From NCBI GenBank assembly GCA_964453035.1, contig CAYVOX010000042.1, positions 1 to 21,902 on the forward strand: DNA of 21,902 bases. Reading direction: 5' to 3'. Made by a program: the position numbers and the translations under genes. The stretch is from CAYVOX01 sp964453035 (lineage in GTDB: Bacteria > Chloroflexota > Anaerolineae > Anaerolineales > Anaerolineaceae). Below the pieces are notes generated by a model, which did not search any database, had not been told where the DNA came from, and saw only the letters and a program-made list of their open reading frames with translations. Position 1 is the stretch's first letter. Each line of letters opens with the position of its first letter. Of the stretch, positions 21,877 to 21,902 are shown piece by piece.

Positions 21877-21902
21877 ATGTCGATTCTAAACGCTGAAGCA
21901 CT
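21877..21902 (+). CDS. Possible start of a gene cut by the window edge
   Basis: ATG at 21877 opens a frame reading MSILNAEAL and runs off the end. GAGGA lies four bases upstream and a -10-like TAGAAT at 21856-21861. The opening resembles N-termini of ABC-F ATPases (MSxLNAxxL types), but eight or nine residues cannot establish that. Confidence 0.35.

Overview
The window reads as a stretch of chromosome from a GC-rich bacterium. The gene content, codon use and dispersed palindromic repeats suggest an Anaerolineae-type member of Chloroflexota. That assignment is inference, because no rRNA or other phylogenetic marker is present. I see no tRNA or rRNA gene, CRISPR array, transposase or phage gene.

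Layout. 126-1550 is glutamyl-tRNA synthetase. It is separated from a leftward block (YqjM-like ene-reductase, GNAT acetyltransferase, MATE exporter; 1714-4769) by a nested hairpin repeat. 4821-6127 is a rightward pair: an IMPACT/YigZ protein overlapping a methyltransferase. 6108-8380 is a leftward ROK-like protein plus PIG-L deacetylase operon. 8381-8956 is a gene-free mosaic of palindromes. 8957-9879 holds a flavin-reductase-like protein overlapping an HXXEE membrane protein. 9922-13335 is a leftward three-gene ABC-2 exporter operon. 13482-15566 holds a GH32 family protein followed by a GDSL/SGNH hydrolase. 15772-16473 is a PlsC-type acyltransferase. 16523-17098 is an orphan RarA C-terminal-domain protein. 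17467-19814 is a divergent pair of UroD-superfamily proteins that share one promoter region. 19878-21563 is a more AT-rich MarR-controlled operon of membrane proteins. 21585-21902 looks like an attenuator leader ahead of a gene cut by the window edge.

Most genes are single enzymes or small operons of accessory metabolism and transport. The MarR operon stands apart. It has a textbook sigma70-type promoter, a perfect 13-bp-arm operator over the -10 box, TTG starts overlapping the preceding stop codons, and lower GC than its neighbours. It looks like a separately acquired unit.

The most interesting signals are: (1) the terminal leader, with a promoter, a 29-codon ORF rich in branched-chain codons and two tandem terminators; (2) the GH32 protein whose WECP motif reads WNCP, so the usual acid/base glutamate is missing; (3) several genes whose -10 box lies so close to the start codon that the mRNA should be leaderless; (4) a nearly symmetric -10 that could drive both UroD-like genes; and (5) the palindromic repeats between genes. 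All functions are assigned from motifs read by eye; no database search was run.
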